This document shows, in pieces, positions 25,021 through 33,376 of a stretch of DNA of 64,000 nt (the stretch's first letter is position 1; each line of letters opens with the position of its first letter). The notes beneath the pieces are model-generated. The model ran no database searches. It was not told the origin of the DNA and was given only the letters and a program-made list of their open reading frames with translations. This stretch comes from Rhodanobacter sp. OK091 (lineage in GTDB: Bacteria > Pseudomonadota > Gammaproteobacteria > Xanthomonadales > Rhodanobacteraceae), in assembly GCF_900142825.1 (NCBI RefSeq), contig NZ_FRCH01000002.1, positions 124,001-188,000 on the forward strand, given 5' to 3'. A program made the translations under genes and the position numbers.

Positions 25021-25053
25021 GATAACCTCGGCTTGAGTCGAGTCGAGGTTATC
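25021..25053. repeat. inverted repeat abutting the NlpC/P60 start codon
   Basis: GATAACCTCG (25021-25030) and CGAGGTTATC (25044-25053), a perfect ten-base arm pair with a 13-base centre that itself holds GAGTCGAGTC. It sits three bases before the lipoprotein ATG on the minus strand, without a T-run. It could be an operator or an mRNA hairpin; nothing else is visible in the 255-base gap 25019-25273. Confidence 0.5.
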
Positions 25054-25273
25054 AAATCAATGGTTTGGATGGAAGTTCTCAGGGATTGGATGAGATACGC
25101 GGCCGAGGCTGGGTCTAGACACAAGCACAAGCGGCACGGGCCGAGGCCGGCCTGGTCGAGTTTGCAGATGTCACAGCATGGGAGCTGGCAGGCGACAGCT
25201 TTGCAATACCTCGACCATGCTTTTGCGTGCTCACCGCACCCACGCACTGCAAGTGCTGCGAAAGTCGATCAGG

Positions 25274-26719
25274 TCAGCGTATCGCCGCCTGGATGACGTG
25301 CTCGTTCAAGGTGACGTTATTGGCATCGACGGTGCGCAACCGGTATTCGCCTGGACGCAGATAGAGCGTGTTCCGCGCATCCTTTTGTAGGAAGAGATAA
25401 CGATCGGCGGTAACGGCGTCGTCGGACTCTCCCGCGTAACGCGCCTCGACCAGGCAAGGGAATTTCCCTGCACAGAATTCAGTGTCGACAGGTACGGGTA
25501 CGCGTTTTCCACCAAGGGTGAGCCAGTCAGGCCGATGTCCCTTATTGGCCGGCGGCAGCACGGCATGGTTCTCGCCATCAATGGAAAGTTGGAGCGGACC
25601 TTGCGAATAGCTGGAGGGCACGGAATTGGCTGGAGGGAGGATGACGTTGAGGTCGTACAAGCCTGGTCTGGCGCTCCACGGGGTATGGTCGGAAGTCTGC
25701 ACGAGCACGATGGCGTGCTCGGGGTGGAATGTGGAAATGATCCGATCGTAAGCGTCCACGGTGGGCTTCTGCGGAGTATCGCCAGGGCCTGCCCCATCGA
25801 GCCGTGGCTGCACACGTGGCAAAAGCGATTCGTACTTCCTCAGGTCATGCTTGAACTGGTAGTAGATATCCGTCTCGCTTTCGGGATTTTCTTCCCGTAC
25901 ATCTGTCTGGTCGATGGAGAGTGGCGTGATTCCACTGAGTTCGCGCAGTTGCATCGCCATGGGTTTCACTGGGCCGAGCCTGCCGCGTTCCTTGTCGATA
26001 TGCGCGTAGCCTGCGTGGATAAACATCTTGGCCTTGGGATCCTTGGTAAGCACGCGTTCGTACAGGTTTCTGGCTTGTCCATCTTCACGATCCTGCGTCG
26101 TCCTGCCAGCAGAATCGTATGGCACGACGACGTAGCCCAGTTTGATGGCTTGGCGCACGATATCGCCGTAAAGCGGCTCGTGGAGGTATTCGCTGCCACT
26201 GGATCTGACTGGATAACCGCGCTTCATCAGCGAAATGTCCCGTTCATCGAGGGCCTCCGCTGCAAAGTATGTGAATCCCAAGGTACGCAAGCGCGGTAGC
26301 AGCGCCAGGGTCAGTTCGCGCGTATGCGCATCATGATGGGCCTCATTCACCAGCACGATACGACGATCGCGGGCCAGTGCAGTGATGGTGTCCAGCGCAT
26401 CTGCAGCTTGCCAGGACGCTGCTTCGGGCAGAGCCAGCTTTTCAGGTGGGCGGCTGCGCAGCGGGAAATCGCGGACTGCCTCGCTGTAGAGGCCCAACTC
26501 ATCTTCGCTGGATGCCAGCAGTTGTTGAGCCACGAGCTTGTCCGGGTCAGACAGCTCCGGCATGGCTTCGATGAAGTAACGATACCGGGGCAGTTCATGG
26601 GTTAGCGGCTGCAGGTCGGCGAACAGATCCCGCTGTACTTTTTGCGCGGCATGCGCCTCGATGCAGGTAGCCGCAAGCGCCAGCACGATCCACCTGATGG
26701 TAAACAAGCGCTGGCGCAT
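25274..26719 (-). CDS. exported protein with ChaN/EreA/TraB-like (Tiki superfamily) domain
   Basis: A 481-residue protein with a clear signal peptide (MRQRLFTIRWIVLALAATCIEAHA). Residues 110-250 recall the ChaN, erythromycin-esterase and TraB fold: RRIVLVNEAHHDAHTRELTLALLPRL near the start, YFAAEALDERD, GYVVVPYDSAG and MFIHAGYAHIDKE, with the paired E-x-H and H-A-G-Y-x-H elements. A C-terminal region of about 150 residues with no recognised domain follows. ATG 26719 fits the signal peptide; upstream starts would bury it. The DNA is somewhat less GC-rich than its surroundings. Function unknown. Confidence 0.65.
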   Translation of the reverse strand: MRQRLFTIRWIVLALAATCIEAHAAQKVQRDLFADLQPLTHELPRYRYFIEAMPELSDPDKLVAQQLLASSEDELGLYSEAVRDFPLRSRPPEKLALPEAASWQAADALDTITALARDRRIVLVNEAHHDAHTRELTLALLPRLRTLGFTYFAAEALDERDISLMKRGYPVRSSGSEYLHEPLYGDIVRQAIKLGYVVVPYDSAGRTTQDREDGQARNLYERVLTKDPKAKMFIHAGYAHIDKERGRLGPVKPMAMQLRELSGITPLSIDQTDVREENPESETDIYYQFKHDLRKYESLLPRVQPRLDGAGPGDTPQKPTVDAYDRIISTFHPEHAIVLVQTSDHTPWSARPGLYDLNVILPPANSVPSSYSQGPLQLSIDGENHAVLPPANKGHRPDWLTLGGKRVPVPVDTEFCAGKFPCLVEARYAGESDDAVTADRYLFLQKDARNTLYLRPGEYRLRTVDANNVTLNEHVIQAAIR

Positions 26720-26904
26720 GACCTGTACCCCATGCCTTTGATTTGGCGTAAGACTAGATTTGCTTGGGCTGCTGCGCAAGAGGTGTCGTGCATGGTTACA
26801 AACACAGGTGGATGCCGCGCGCGATGGCGTGCTGGCTCCGGATATGGCGTGATTTACAGAATGCCCACGGTCCTGGATTCCGGTAAACCTTCAAAGGTGC
26901 TTCG

Positions 26905-28251
26905 ATGACACCCAACCCAGATCTGATCGTGCTTGGCGCCGGTTCCGGTGGCCTTGCAACCGCTTTTCGTGCCGCGCAGCACGGCGTCAAAGTCGCCTTG
27001 CTCGATCCGGGCGCGCTGGGCGGTACTTGTGTGCATCGCGGCTGCGTGCCGAAGAAGGCGTTGTGGTTTGCCGCGCAGTGGGCACAGGCTCAACAGTTTG
27101 CCGTCGACGTGGGTTTTGCGTCGGGTCCGGGTCCGCTGGACTGGGAGCGCTTTCGTCAGGTGCGACAGCGCTATATCGATGCCATCGACCAAAGCTACGC
27201 GCGGCGCCTCAAGGAGGATGGTGTGCAGTTGATCCGTCAGGCGGGCCGTTTTATCGCTGCCGATACCATTGAATTGACCGATGGCAGCCAGCTGCAGGCG
27301 GCGCAGATCGTGATTGCGACCGGCGCACGTCCGCGCACGCTGGCGTTGCCCGGTTTCGGACTGGGCATGGTTTCCGATGATGTCTTTACGCTGCAGTCGT
27401 TGCCGCGTCGTTTGGCGATCGTGGGTGGCGGCTATGTGACGGCAGAGTTTGCCGGTTTGCTGCAAGCACTAGGCAGCGATGTGGAGGTGCTGGCACACGA
27501 GCGCCTGCTGGAAGGTTTCGATGCGGAACTGGTGCGGGCATTGCAGGAGTTGATGGAGGCGCAAGGCGTACGGGTCAATCTGCAAAGTGCCGTACGGGCG
27601 GCACATCGCGGGGCCGATGGCCTACGGCTCGATGATGCGGTGGCCGGTTCGCGGGGTCCCTATGACGCGGTGTTGTGGGCGGTCGGGCGCGTGCCCAACA
27701 GCGAGGCGCTGGGGCTAGCTTCGATCGGCGTGGCAACCGACGAGCGTGGCCACGTGCTGACCGACGCCAAGCAGGATACCAACGTGAAAGGTGTCCATGC
27801 GGTTGGCGACGTTACCGTTCGCAAGGCGCTGACGCCGGTAGCTGTTGCCGCCGGCCGGCGACTGGCGGATCGGTTGTTCGGCGGTCAACCGGGCGCGCAG
27901 CTGGATTACGAGAATATTCCCAGCGTGGTGTTTTCCAAGCCGCCGCTGGGCATGGTCGGACTGACCGAAGAGGCTGCCCGGAAACAACATGGGGACGCGG
28001 TCATCGTCTACCGCACCCGGTTTACGCCGATGCAGTGGGCATTGACCGGCATACATGGTCAGAGCCTGATGAAGCTGGTCTGCGTGGGCAACGATGAGCG
28101 CGTTGTCGGCATCCATGTGCTGGGCCCAGGTGCCGACGAAATGTTGCAAGGCTTTGCGGTGGCGCTGAAACTCGGCCTGCGCAAGTGCGATCTGGATGCG
28201 ACGGTGGCGATCCATCCCAGTTCGGCCGAAGAACTCGTGCTGATGGGCTGA
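26905..28251 (+). CDS. glutathione-reductase-like pyridine nucleotide-disulfide oxidoreductase
   Basis: A 448-residue flavoenzyme. FAD binding is shown by IVLGAGSGGLATA and by VKGVHAVGDV, the redox disulfide by GGTCVHRGCVPKK, and the dimer-interface catalytic His by IHPSSAEELVL. The overall plan is that of glutathione reductase. The NAD(P) site GGGYVTAEFAGLLQALGS is followed by EVLAHERLLEGFD, where E. coli glutathione reductase has Arg198, Lys199 and Arg204 for the NADPH phosphate; here these are Ala, His and Glu. The cofactor, and thus the gor name, is not secure. hutG-like follows after five bases. Confidence 0.8.
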   Translation: MTPNPDLIVLGAGSGGLATAFRAAQHGVKVALLDPGALGGTCVHRGCVPKKALWFAAQWAQAQQFAVDVGFASGPGPLDWERFRQVRQRYIDAIDQSYARRLKEDGVQLIRQAGRFIAADTIELTDGSQLQAAQIVIATGARPRTLALPGFGLGMVSDDVFTLQSLPRRLAIVGGGYVTAEFAGLLQALGSDVEVLAHERLLEGFDAELVRALQELMEAQGVRVNLQSAVRAAHRGADGLRLDDAVAGSRGPYDAVLWAVGRVPNSEALGLASIGVATDERGHVLTDAKQDTNVKGVHAVGDVTVRKALTPVAVAAGRRLADRLFGGQPGAQLDYENIPSVVFSKPPLGMVGLTEEAARKQHGDAVIVYRTRFTPMQWALTGIHGQSLMKLVCVGNDERVVGIHVLGPGADEMLQGFAVALKLGLRKCDLDATVAIHPSSAEELVLMG

Positions 28252-28256
28252 GTACA

Positions 28257-29045
28257 ATGCTGCGCATGACTAACTTCACCTTGCAGCGCGGCCGCGTGCC
28301 GCTGTTGATCAGCTTGCCGCACGACGGCAGCTTCATTCCCGACGAGATCGCCGCGCGGATGCATCCGGCGGCGCGCCGTGCGCCGGATACCGACTGGCAT
28401 GTGGGGCGGTTGTACGAGCCGCTGGCGCAGGCGCTGGGTGCCAGCGTGCTGAAGCCATTGGCGTCGCGTTACGTGATCGACCTCAACCGGCCCACCGATG
28501 GCCATGCGCTCTATCCTGGGCAGCGCGAAACGGGTCTGGTACCGACGATCGGGTTCGACGGCGATCCGCTGTATCAGGACGGTCGCGAGCCGGACAGCGC
28601 TGAAGTTCAACAGCGGATAAACGAATTCTGGCTGCCTTACCATCAGGCATTGTCACAAGAACTTGCGAGGCTGTGCGGCGAACATGGCCGAGCAGTATTG
28701 TGGGAGGGCCATTCCATCCGCAGCCGTGTACCCATGCTGTTTGAAGGCCGATTGCCGGATTTCAACCTCGGCACAGCGGCCGGAGCGAGCTGCAGCGGCG
28801 GAATGCAGGCGCAGTTGCAAGCCTGCCTGGAATCGCAATCACGCTTCAGTTACGCCGTCAACGGCCGCTTCAAAGGTGGTTACATCACCCGTCATTACGG
28901 CGATCCCGATACCCGTGTGCAGGCAGTGCAGCTGGAGCTGGTGCAGCTCAACTACATGGACGAAGCGAGCTTCGAATACGACACGGACAAGGCGCCGGCG
29001 GTGCAGGAATTGATCGGCCGGATGCTGCAGGTTTGTCTGAAATGA
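28257..29045 (+). CDS. hutG: N-formylglutamate amidohydrolase family protein
   Basis: A 262-residue zinc hydrolase of the HutG type that would split N-formylglutamate into formate and glutamate, the last step of one histidine-breakdown route. Blocks seen are PLLISLPHDGSFIPDEIAARM, DTDWHVGRLYEPLAQALGA, RYVIDLNRP, LWEGHSIRSRVP and FKGGYITRHYGDP. No other hut genes are in the window. ATG 28266 is an alternative start; neither has a good ribosome-binding site, so coupling to the upstream stop (five bases away) is likely. Confidence 0.88.
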   Translation: MLRMTNFTLQRGRVPLLISLPHDGSFIPDEIAARMHPAARRAPDTDWHVGRLYEPLAQALGASVLKPLASRYVIDLNRPTDGHALYPGQRETGLVPTIGFDGDPLYQDGREPDSAEVQQRINEFWLPYHQALSQELARLCGEHGRAVLWEGHSIRSRVPMLFEGRLPDFNLGTAAGASCSGGMQAQLQACLESQSRFSYAVNGRFKGGYITRHYGDPDTRVQAVQLELVQLNYMDEASFEYDTDKAPAVQELIGRMLQVCLK

Positions 29046-29232
29046 ACGCAAGTTATTGCGTGTTCAGGCGTGCTTGAACGAAAGTCAAGATCCTGCGTGC
29101 CCGGTACATAGGCGATCAGGTACCTCATTCAGCTTTGGTAACCCGTTTTCGCTGCATTGTCGGCTCGTCGCGCCACCCGTGTTGCCGGGTTCCGGCCGGG
29201 CTCGCGATACCCAATTTCCGAGGCTCAACATC

Positions 29233-29478
29233 ATGATGCGTAAACTTCTGATTGCTTCCTTGCTTGTGGCGGGCGTTGCGCTTTCCGGTTCTGTATTGGC
29301 CCAGACGGCTGCTCCGAAGTCTGCTACCACCGAGCAGTCTGCTCCCGCTGCAGCGGCTGCTCCGGCGGCTGAGCCTGCTTCGGCATCGACCTCCGCGGCC
29401 CCCAAGGCTCACACCAAGAAGCATCACAAGCACCACAAGGCTGCTGCCGCTCCGGCAGCAGCCAGCACGGCTGGCTGA
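29233..29478 (+). CDS. small secreted Ala/His/Lys-rich protein (Asr-like)
   Basis: An 81-residue protein with a signal peptide (MMRKLLIASLLVAGVALSGSVLA). The mature part is Ala-rich, then KAHTKKHHKHHKAAAAPAAA, which resembles the basic repeat of the acid-shock protein Asr. A role in acid protection or metal binding is possible but not shown. A terminator follows 27 bases after the stop. The 187-base gap upstream has no clear promoter by eye. Confidence 0.65.
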   Translation: MMRKLLIASLLVAGVALSGSVLAQTAAPKSATTEQSAPAAAAAPAAEPASASTSAAPKAHTKKHHKHHKAAAAPAAASTAG

Positions 29479-29505
29479 TAGTCGGCCGGATGATGGTGTG
29501 AATCG

Positions 29506-29536
29506 AAACCCTGCCGGTGCAGGCCGGCGGGGTTTT
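29506..29536 (+). terminator. intrinsic terminator of the Asr-like gene
   Basis: AAACCCTGCCGG (29506-29517), six-base loop, CCGGCGGGGTTT (29524-29535): 12 pairs including one G-U, ending in TTTT. The A-run on the 5' side also suits termination of the convergent ridA transcript. Confidence 0.8.
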
Positions 29537-29572
29537 CATGCGTGGCGCGGCACAGTCCGCAGTGTGGAGCGT

Positions 29573-30001
29573 TCAGCGCGCGGACGATGGCAATACCGCG
29601 ATGCATTTCAGCTCGATCGCGATCGGGGTTGGCAGGGCGCTGATGCCTAGCGTGGTACGGCACGCATCCACGCCGGCGAAGTACTCCGCGTACAGCCGGT
29701 TGTAGGTGGCGAAGTCGCGCTGCATGTCGGTCAGAAACACGGTGACGTCGACCAGATCGGTCCATGCGGCACTGCTGGCTTCCAGTACGGCGCGCACGTT
29801 GGCAAACACCTGCCGGCACTGCGCCTCGATGTCGTAGTCGATCAGTCGGCCGTCTGCATCGTGCACGTTGCCGGGGATCGTATTGCTGCCGGGCTGGCGT
29901 GGGCCGACGCCGGACAGAAACAGCAGATCGCCGACACGCCGCGCATGCGGATAGGCGCCGACGGGTGCGGGTGCCTTGTCGGTGCGGATAATGCCGCTCA
30001 T
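29573..30001 (-). CDS. RidA family deaminase (2-aminomuconate deaminase-like)
   Basis: A 142-residue RidA/YjgF-fold protein, longer than the usual 128. Blocks are KAPAPVGAYPHARRVGDLLFLSGVGPRQPG, ANVRAVLEASSAAWTDLVDVTVFLTDM and the C-terminal CRTTLGISALPTPIAIELKCIAV with the ring-binding Arg. Members of this length beside an ALDH8-type dehydrogenase are 2-aminomuconate deaminases of the kynurenine route, which is the favoured but unproven reading. The ATG overlaps the carbonic anhydrase stop by four bases. Confidence 0.82.
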   Translation of the reverse strand: MSGIIRTDKAPAPVGAYPHARRVGDLLFLSGVGPRQPGSNTIPGNVHDADGRLIDYDIEAQCRQVFANVRAVLEASSAAWTDLVDVTVFLTDMQRDFATYNRLYAEYFAGVDACRTTLGISALPTPIAIELKCIAVLPSSAR

Positions 30002-30669
30002 CGCTGCAGCGCGGCCGGCAGTTGCATCAGTCGCTGCAAGGCATTTTCGTACGCCGGCTGCAGCGCGGCGCGCGAGTCGACGTGCATGTTCAGGTCGTTC
30101 ATATGGCCATTGTCGAGGCTGTAGCACCACGCGTGCACGGAGAGCTTCTGGCCGCGTTCCCACGCATCCATCACCATCGTGGTGCGGCAGGTATTGGTCA
30201 CCTGTTCGATGGCATTGAGTTCACACAGCCGCGCGTTGCGCAGCGCCATCACATCCAGCGTGGCGAGCATCGAGGAGTGTTTCTCCGCCACGTCGCCGAC
30301 ATGTCGCAGCCAGTTGTCGACCAGGCCGAGCCGGCGCTCGTCCAGCACCGCCTGGATGCCGCCGCAGCCGTAATGACCGACGATGATGATGTGCTCGACC
30401 TTGAGGATGTCCACCGCAAACTGGATCGTGCTGAGGCAGTTGAGGTCGCTGTGTGCAACCACGTTGGCCACGTTGCGCTGCACGAAGATCTCGCCCGGTG
30501 GCAGATCGACGATCTGGGTCGCCGGCACGCGTGAGTCGGAACAGCCGATCCACAGATACTTCGGTGATTGCTGCTTCGCCAGATACTCGAAGAAGTGCGG
30601 ATCTTCCGCGTGTCTGGCGGCGGACCAGCGGCGGTTGCCGTCTAGCAGGTCTTGCAGGGGGCTGGTCAA
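29998..30669 (-). CDS. can: beta-carbonic anhydrase
   Basis: A 223-residue zinc enzyme interconverting CO2 and bicarbonate. Zinc ligands are in LWIGCSDSRVP (Cys, Asp) and HIIIVGHYGCGGIQA (His, Cys). It aligns well with E. coli Can, including VQRNVANVVAHSDLNCLSTIQFAVDIL and TMVMDAWERGQKLSVHAWCY. A TTG start at 30669 gives the family length and start; the longer TTG at 30711 adds 14 unmatched residues. Neither has a strong ribosome-binding site. It sits between the ridA-like and aldehyde dehydrogenase genes, an odd companion. Confidence 0.92.
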   Translation of the reverse strand: MTSPLQDLLDGNRRWSAARHAEDPHFFEYLAKQQSPKYLWIGCSDSRVPATQIVDLPPGEIFVQRNVANVVAHSDLNCLSTIQFAVDILKVEHIIIVGHYGCGGIQAVLDERRLGLVDNWLRHVGDVAEKHSSMLATLDVMALRNARLCELNAIEQVTNTCRTTMVMDAWERGQKLSVHAWCYSLDNGHMNDLNMHVDSRAALQPAYENALQRLMQLPAALQR

Positions 30670-30722
30670 GTTAAGGTACTCATCTGTGGCTTGCGTCGCG
30701 GGTTTGATCAAAAAAGGTTTGA

Positions 30723-32189
30723 TTAATAGCGGATGCAGATGTTTTTCGACTCGGTGAAGAAGTGCAGTGCATCTTCGCCACCTTCGCGGCCGAGCCCTGA
30801 CTGCTTCGCGCCGCCGAACGGCGTGCGCAAGTCACGCAATAGCCAGCAATTGATCCACACGATGCCGAACTCGAGCTGGCCCGCGAACCGGTGGGCGCGG
30901 GAGAGATCCTGCGTCCACAGCGAGGCGGCGAGACCATACTTGCTGTCGTTGGCGATCGCCAGCGCCTCGGCGTCGTCCTCGAACGGTATCAGGCTGACCA
31001 CCGGGCCGAAGATTTCCTGCTGGTTGGTCTGCGCCGCAGACGGCAGGCCTTCGATCACCGTCGGCGCGATGAACCAGCCATCGGCGCAGCGGCCGGACAT
31101 GCGGATCGACTCGCCGCCGCACAATATGCGACCGCCGTCGGCGCGGGCGTGTTCGATGCAGCCGAGCACCTTGTCGTAATGCGCCTGGGAAACCATCGCG
31201 CCGAGGTCGCTGTCCGCATCGTCCGGGTCGCCAACGCGCAGCGCCTGCACCCGCGCAAGATAACGTTCGCGGAAGGTCTCGTAGATCGAACGCTGCACCA
31301 GTAGGCGTGAGCCGCACAGGCAGATCTCGCCCTGGTTGGCGAAGCCCGAGCGCACGATGGTGTCCAGATGCGCCTCGGAAAGATCGGCATCGGCAAACAC
31401 GATGGCCGGATTCTTGCCGCCCATTTCCAGCGACACTTTCTTGAACTGTGGCGCGGCCGACTGGGCGATTTGCGCGCCGGTGGTTGTGCTGCCGGTGAAG
31501 GAGATCGCCCGCACCGCCGGATGCTCCACGATCGCCTGGCCGACGCTGGGCCCGCGGCCCAGCACGATGTTCAGCACACCGGGCGGAAATCCGGCTTCGA
31601 TGCTCAGCTCGCCGAGCAGCGCAGCGGTGCAGGGGGTGACTTCGGACGGCTTGGCTACCACCGTATTGCCGGCGGCCAGCGCGGGCGCGATTTTCCAGGT
31701 GAACAGGTATAGCGGCAGATTCCACGGGCTGATGCAGCCGACTACGCCGAGAGGCTGGCGCAAGGTGTAATTGATCGCGCCGGTACCGGCGGTGCCGGTT
31801 TCCATGGCGTGCGACTCGCTGCCCCAGCTCATGATCGCCGCCGCAAAATAGCGCAGGTTGCTGATCGCACGCGGGATGTCGAGCCGGCGCGCGAGGCTCA
31901 ACGGCTTGCCGTTGTCGCGCGATTCCAGCGCCGCGAATTCTTCGAGCCGCGCTTCGATCAAGTCGGCCAATCGCTGCAACAGATGCGCACGTTGTTCAAT
32001 CGGAGTGTTCGCCCAACCGGCGAAGGCTCGGCTGGCGGCAACGACAGCGGCATCGACGTCGACCGAGCCGGAATCCGGGCAATGCGCGAACACCATGGCG
32101 GTAGCCGGCTCATGCACATCCAGCCATGCATCTTGGTGTGGCGCCTGCAGGCGGCCGTCGATCAGATTGGCTAGGCGCACGGTAGGCAT
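30723..32189 (-). CDS. aldehyde dehydrogenase, 2-aminomuconic / 2-hydroxymuconic semialdehyde type (ALDH8)
   Basis: A 488-residue NAD-dependent dehydrogenase. Catalytic Glu lies in VSLEMGGKNPAIVF and catalytic Cys in NQGEICLCGSRLLV; the C-terminus has WINCWLLRDLRTPFGGAKQSGLGREGG. The R-D-L-R-T-P-F-G-G block is typical of the ALDH8A1/2-hydroxymuconic semialdehyde group. With the RidA protein this could turn 2-aminomuconic semialdehyde into 2-oxo acids in tryptophan breakdown. ATG 32189 is favoured over the upstream frame because PTVRLANLIDGR is the family start. Confidence 0.85.
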   Translation of the reverse strand: MPTVRLANLIDGRLQAPHQDAWLDVHEPATAMVFAHCPDSGSVDVDAAVVAASRAFAGWANTPIEQRAHLLQRLADLIEARLEEFAALESRDNGKPLSLARRLDIPRAISNLRYFAAAIMSWGSESHAMETGTAGTGAINYTLRQPLGVVGCISPWNLPLYLFTWKIAPALAAGNTVVAKPSEVTPCTAALLGELSIEAGFPPGVLNIVLGRGPSVGQAIVEHPAVRAISFTGSTTTGAQIAQSAAPQFKKVSLEMGGKNPAIVFADADLSEAHLDTIVRSGFANQGEICLCGSRLLVQRSIYETFRERYLARVQALRVGDPDDADSDLGAMVSQAHYDKVLGCIEHARADGGRILCGGESIRMSGRCADGWFIAPTVIEGLPSAAQTNQQEIFGPVVSLIPFEDDAEALAIANDSKYGLAASLWTQDLSRAHRFAGQLEFGIVWINCWLLRDLRTPFGGAKQSGLGREGGEDALHFFTESKNICIRY

Positions 32190-32247
32190 CTGCGCAAGCT
32201 TAAAACCAGCGTGCCGCAAATGCACCGGACGCCGGCGTATGCCCGGC

Positions 32248-33039
32248 TCAACTCAAGGCACGCGTGCGGCCGCCATCTACCGCGATGCTGACGCCATTGA
32301 CGTAAGCGGCAGCGGGTGTGCACAGGAATGCGATCACTGCCGCGATTTCGCTGGCTTCGCCGAAGCGATGGGCCGGGATCGTGGCGATCAGATCCTTTGC
32401 GACCTCGTCTTCGGTTTGACCGCTGGCTGCAGCTTTCGCGGCCAGCAATCCATCGAGACGGCTGGTTCGGGTATAGCCGGGCAACACGTTGTTGACCGTG
32501 ATGCCGTCGGCGGCCAGCTCGCCGGACAGTGTTTTGGCCCAGCCGGCGACGGCGGCGCGCACGGTGTTGGAAACGCCGAGCCCGACAATCGGCTCTTTCA
32601 CCGACGTGGAGATCACGTTGACGATGCGGCCGTAGCCGCTGGCGCGCATGCCTGGCAGCAGTGCTTGCAGCAACGTCTGACCGGCCAGCAAGTGCTGGCG
32701 GAATGCGGTTTCGAACGCAGTCGGCGTAGCGGCATGTGCGGGGCCGCCTGGCGGTCCACCGCTGTTGTTGATCAGGATATGCACCGCTTCGTTGGCGGCG
32801 ATCTCGCTGGCGGTCGCCTGCAGACTGGCAGTGTCCAGCATGTCGACGCTGCGCCAGTCGTGTCGCTGCCCGGGATGTCCGCCCGGCAGGCTTTTGGCGA
32901 CGGTCTTGAGTGCATCCGCCGAACGCGCCAGCAAGGTGACGCTGGCACCCAGTTCGGCCAGTTCGATCGCACTGGCACGACCGATACCTTGCGAGGCGCC
33001 GCAGACCAAGGCATGCCGTCCACTCAGATCCAGTTGCAT
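32248..33039 (-). CDS. short-chain dehydrogenase/reductase
   Basis: A 263-residue SDR. The Rossmann start is HALVCGASQGIGRASAIELAELGA; NNSGGPPGG replaces the usual NNAG; the catalytic Ser-Tyr-Lys set is altered: RIVNVISTSVKEPIVGLGVSNTVRAAVAGWAKTL has no Tyr at the expected place (Ser-Asn instead of Tyr four residues before a Lys). That change recurs in some SDRs beside kynurenine genes as I recall them. Activity is therefore uncertain. ATG 33039 has GGAG upstream. Confidence 0.85.
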   Translation of the reverse strand: MQLDLSGRHALVCGASQGIGRASAIELAELGASVTLLARSADALKTVAKSLPGGHPGQRHDWRSVDMLDTASLQATASEIAANEAVHILINNSGGPPGGPAHAATPTAFETAFRQHLLAGQTLLQALLPGMRASGYGRIVNVISTSVKEPIVGLGVSNTVRAAVAGWAKTLSGELAADGITVNNVLPGYTRTSRLDGLLAAKAAASGQTEDEVAKDLIATIPAHRFGEASEIAAVIAFLCTPAAAYVNGVSIAVDGGRTRALS

Positions 33040-33061
33040 GCGGGCTCTCCGTTCGGTTTTG

Positions 33062-33376
33062 TCAGTGCAGCAGCAGGCGCATCGCCAGCGCCGCGAACCA
33101 GCACAGCCAGCCCAGCCACGGGCTGAAACGCCAGACCTGGCGCCAGCGGTCGATGGCGGTGTCGTCCAGCGCCGGCAGTGCCGGAGAGCGAAGCACGTGT
33201 TGCATGCGGATCCAGGTTCGGAACGCCGAAGTCTTGCCGTTTTCCGGTTCGGCGATGATCTGCCAGTGCTGGGGATAGCGTTTGCGCAGCAAGGCGGCAA
33301 GCCGGTACTGGGCCAGATACGACAGCAGGAGCAAGCCGACGCCGCCGATCAGCAGGGCCAGATACAAGATGATCAT
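33062..33376 (-). CDS. small two-helix membrane protein
   Basis: A 104-residue protein with a hydrophobic helix at each end (ILYLALLIGGVGLLLLSYLA at the N-terminus, WLGWLCWFAALAMRLLL at the C-terminus) and a polar, charged middle containing RYPQHWQIIAEP. The topology recalls universal stress protein B, but I cannot support that by motif. It overlaps the MalM-like gene by four bases (ATGA) and is cotranscribed with it. Confidence 0.7.
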   Translation of the reverse strand: MIILYLALLIGGVGLLLLSYLAQYRLAALLRKRYPQHWQIIAEPENGKTSAFRTWIRMQHVLRSPALPALDDTAIDRWRQVWRFSPWLGWLCWFAALAMRLLLH

